From the NCBI RefSeq assembly GCF_014642175.1, contig NZ_BMIL01000013.1, forward strand, positions 1 through 64,000: a stretch of 64,000 bases of DNA, given 5' to 3'. The notes under the pieces are model-generated. The model searched no databases. It was not told the origin of the DNA and saw only the letters and a program-made list of their open reading frames with translations. Position numbers and translations under genes: made by a program. This document shows positions 63,612 through 64,000 of this stretch, one piece after another; the stretch's first letter is position 1; each line of letters starts with the position of its first letter. The DNA comes from Pedobacter quisquiliarum (GTDB lineage Bacteria > Bacteroidota > Bacteroidia > Sphingobacteriales > Sphingobacteriaceae).

Positions 63612-63678
63612 TTAACATCAAACAAAGGTATTGGTAACACATTGCTAACATCTTCGTAACAAGGCGATTCTATTTTTG
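63612..63678 (+). promoter_or_regulatory. Second 11-bp-period TAACA array with -7 box
   Basis: TAACA at 63613, 63635, 63646 and 63657: the last three are 11 bp apart and the first is 22 bp (two periods) away; the slot at 63624 is lost. The -7 box TATTTTTG is at 63671-63678, again 14 bp from the start of the last repeat, just as at the receptor promoter. The same regulator should control both genes. Confidence 0.8.
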
Positions 63679-63697
63679 ATTAAACAAAATATCAGAC

Positions 63698-64000
63698 ATG
63701 AAAAGTAAATTTAACGTAAGTCTTATAGCCGCAATGGTGGCAGGAACTGCATTATTTAGCAGCTGTTCAAAAAGCGACGATCCTATAGCTGGTCCAGTTG
63801 CACCTCCAGTAGTTACGCCACCAGCTGAATCGAATACAGCGCTTGCAGACTCGTTCTTTGATAAAGTTGCCTACAAAGGTGCTTTCGGAACTGCCGACTG
63901 GACAAAAGACTGGACGAACTTTGATCCTAAAAATACCACATACCCAGCAACTACAGAGACTCTTGAAGGTACAATTTCAGCAAACAGAACCCTCGATGCT
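63698..64000 (+). CDS. Lipoprotein, probable beta-helix type (partial, runs off window)
   Basis: Only the first 101 residues are present: a lipobox around FSSC (Cys23), a Pro-rich tether, then TADWTKDWTNFDPKNTTYPA and a segment TLEGTISANRTLDA. This start is typical of Bacteroidetes lipoproteins whose C-terminal part is a right-handed beta-helix, but that part lies outside the window. The gene is probably the functional partner of the TonB receptor, as both share the same promoter architecture. Confidence 0.8.
   Translation, partial: MKSKFNVSLIAAMVAGTALFSSCSKSDDPIAGPVAPPVVTPPAESNTALADSFFDKVAYKGAFGTADWTKDWTNFDPKNTTYPATTETLEGTISANRTLDA

Noticed and set aside
1..64000. CRISPR array
   Set aside because: No set of regularly spaced direct repeats of CRISPR length was seen; the only short tandem repeats have units of 11 and 17 bp without spacers.

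Overview
The window looks like chromosome of a Sphingobacteriaceae-type Bacteroidetes, most like Pedobacter. The evidence is SusC/SusD pairs, a hybrid two-component SusR-type regulator, promoters of the form TAnnTTTG at -7 with an occasional TTTG at -33, lack of Shine-Dalgarno sites, a tRNA without encoded CCA, and a Bacteroidetes-style mreBCD-PBP2-rodA cluster. The genus is an inference.

Region 1 (1-6150) is accessory DNA around a tRNA-Phe locus. On the left lies a visibly AT-rich island: a phage-abortive-infection-like protein (putAbiC type, N-terminally short), a membrane-anchored NACHT NTPase, and a tyrosine recombinase reading away from the tRNA. The tRNA-Phe has an intact body, but the 5' strand of its acceptor stem is broken next to the island. 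To the right are a probable HsdR C-terminal remnant and a complete three-gene hipB-hipS-hipT-type toxin-antitoxin operon. Three ACCC-N4-GGGT palindromes spaced exactly 40 bp apart precede that operon.

Region 2 (6200-15950) holds general genes: DoxX, a GNAT acetyltransferase, TonB, a secreted Cys-rich protein, a SERCA-type Ca2+ P-ATPase, an NAD(P)-binding SDR/DUF2867 protein and a 7TMR-DISM hybrid histidine kinase.

Region 3 (16000-34400) is a polysaccharide utilization locus: GH95-like, HTCS regulator, GH31 with PA14 insert, SusC, SusD, surface lipoprotein, GH2. The GH31/GH2/GH95 trio matches the exo-enzymes that strip xylose, galactose and fucose from xyloglucan oligosaccharides. No endo-xyloglucanase is present in the window.

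Region 4 (34400-46000) contains an AraC regulator divergent from a two-gene ribulose-monophosphate module (hxlB-hxlA), a DUF4397 lipoprotein, an ECF sigma factor with a membrane/beta-barrel partner, a GT92-like glycosyltransferase, a poly-Asp protein, an MFS exporter with divergent LysR, a KTSC protein, thymidine kinase and a Pro/Glu-rich protein. A G-quadruplex-capable repeat lies between convergent genes near 40.6 kb.

Region 5 (45960-60550) is core genome: rodA, PBP2, mreD, mreC and mreB (minus strand), purH, purN, rpsT, radC, pheT, a short coiled-coil gene, zapA, a 6S-Flavo-like RNA, rny and a DUF962/Mpo1 protein.

Region 6 (60550-64000) has a TonB-dependent receptor followed by a lipoprotein that runs off the window. 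Each is preceded by a TAACA direct-repeat array with 11-bp period. The last repeat lies exactly 14 bp from a TAnnTTTG -7 box in both cases. This is the strongest unexplained regulatory signal in the window and suggests a Pho-type regulon.
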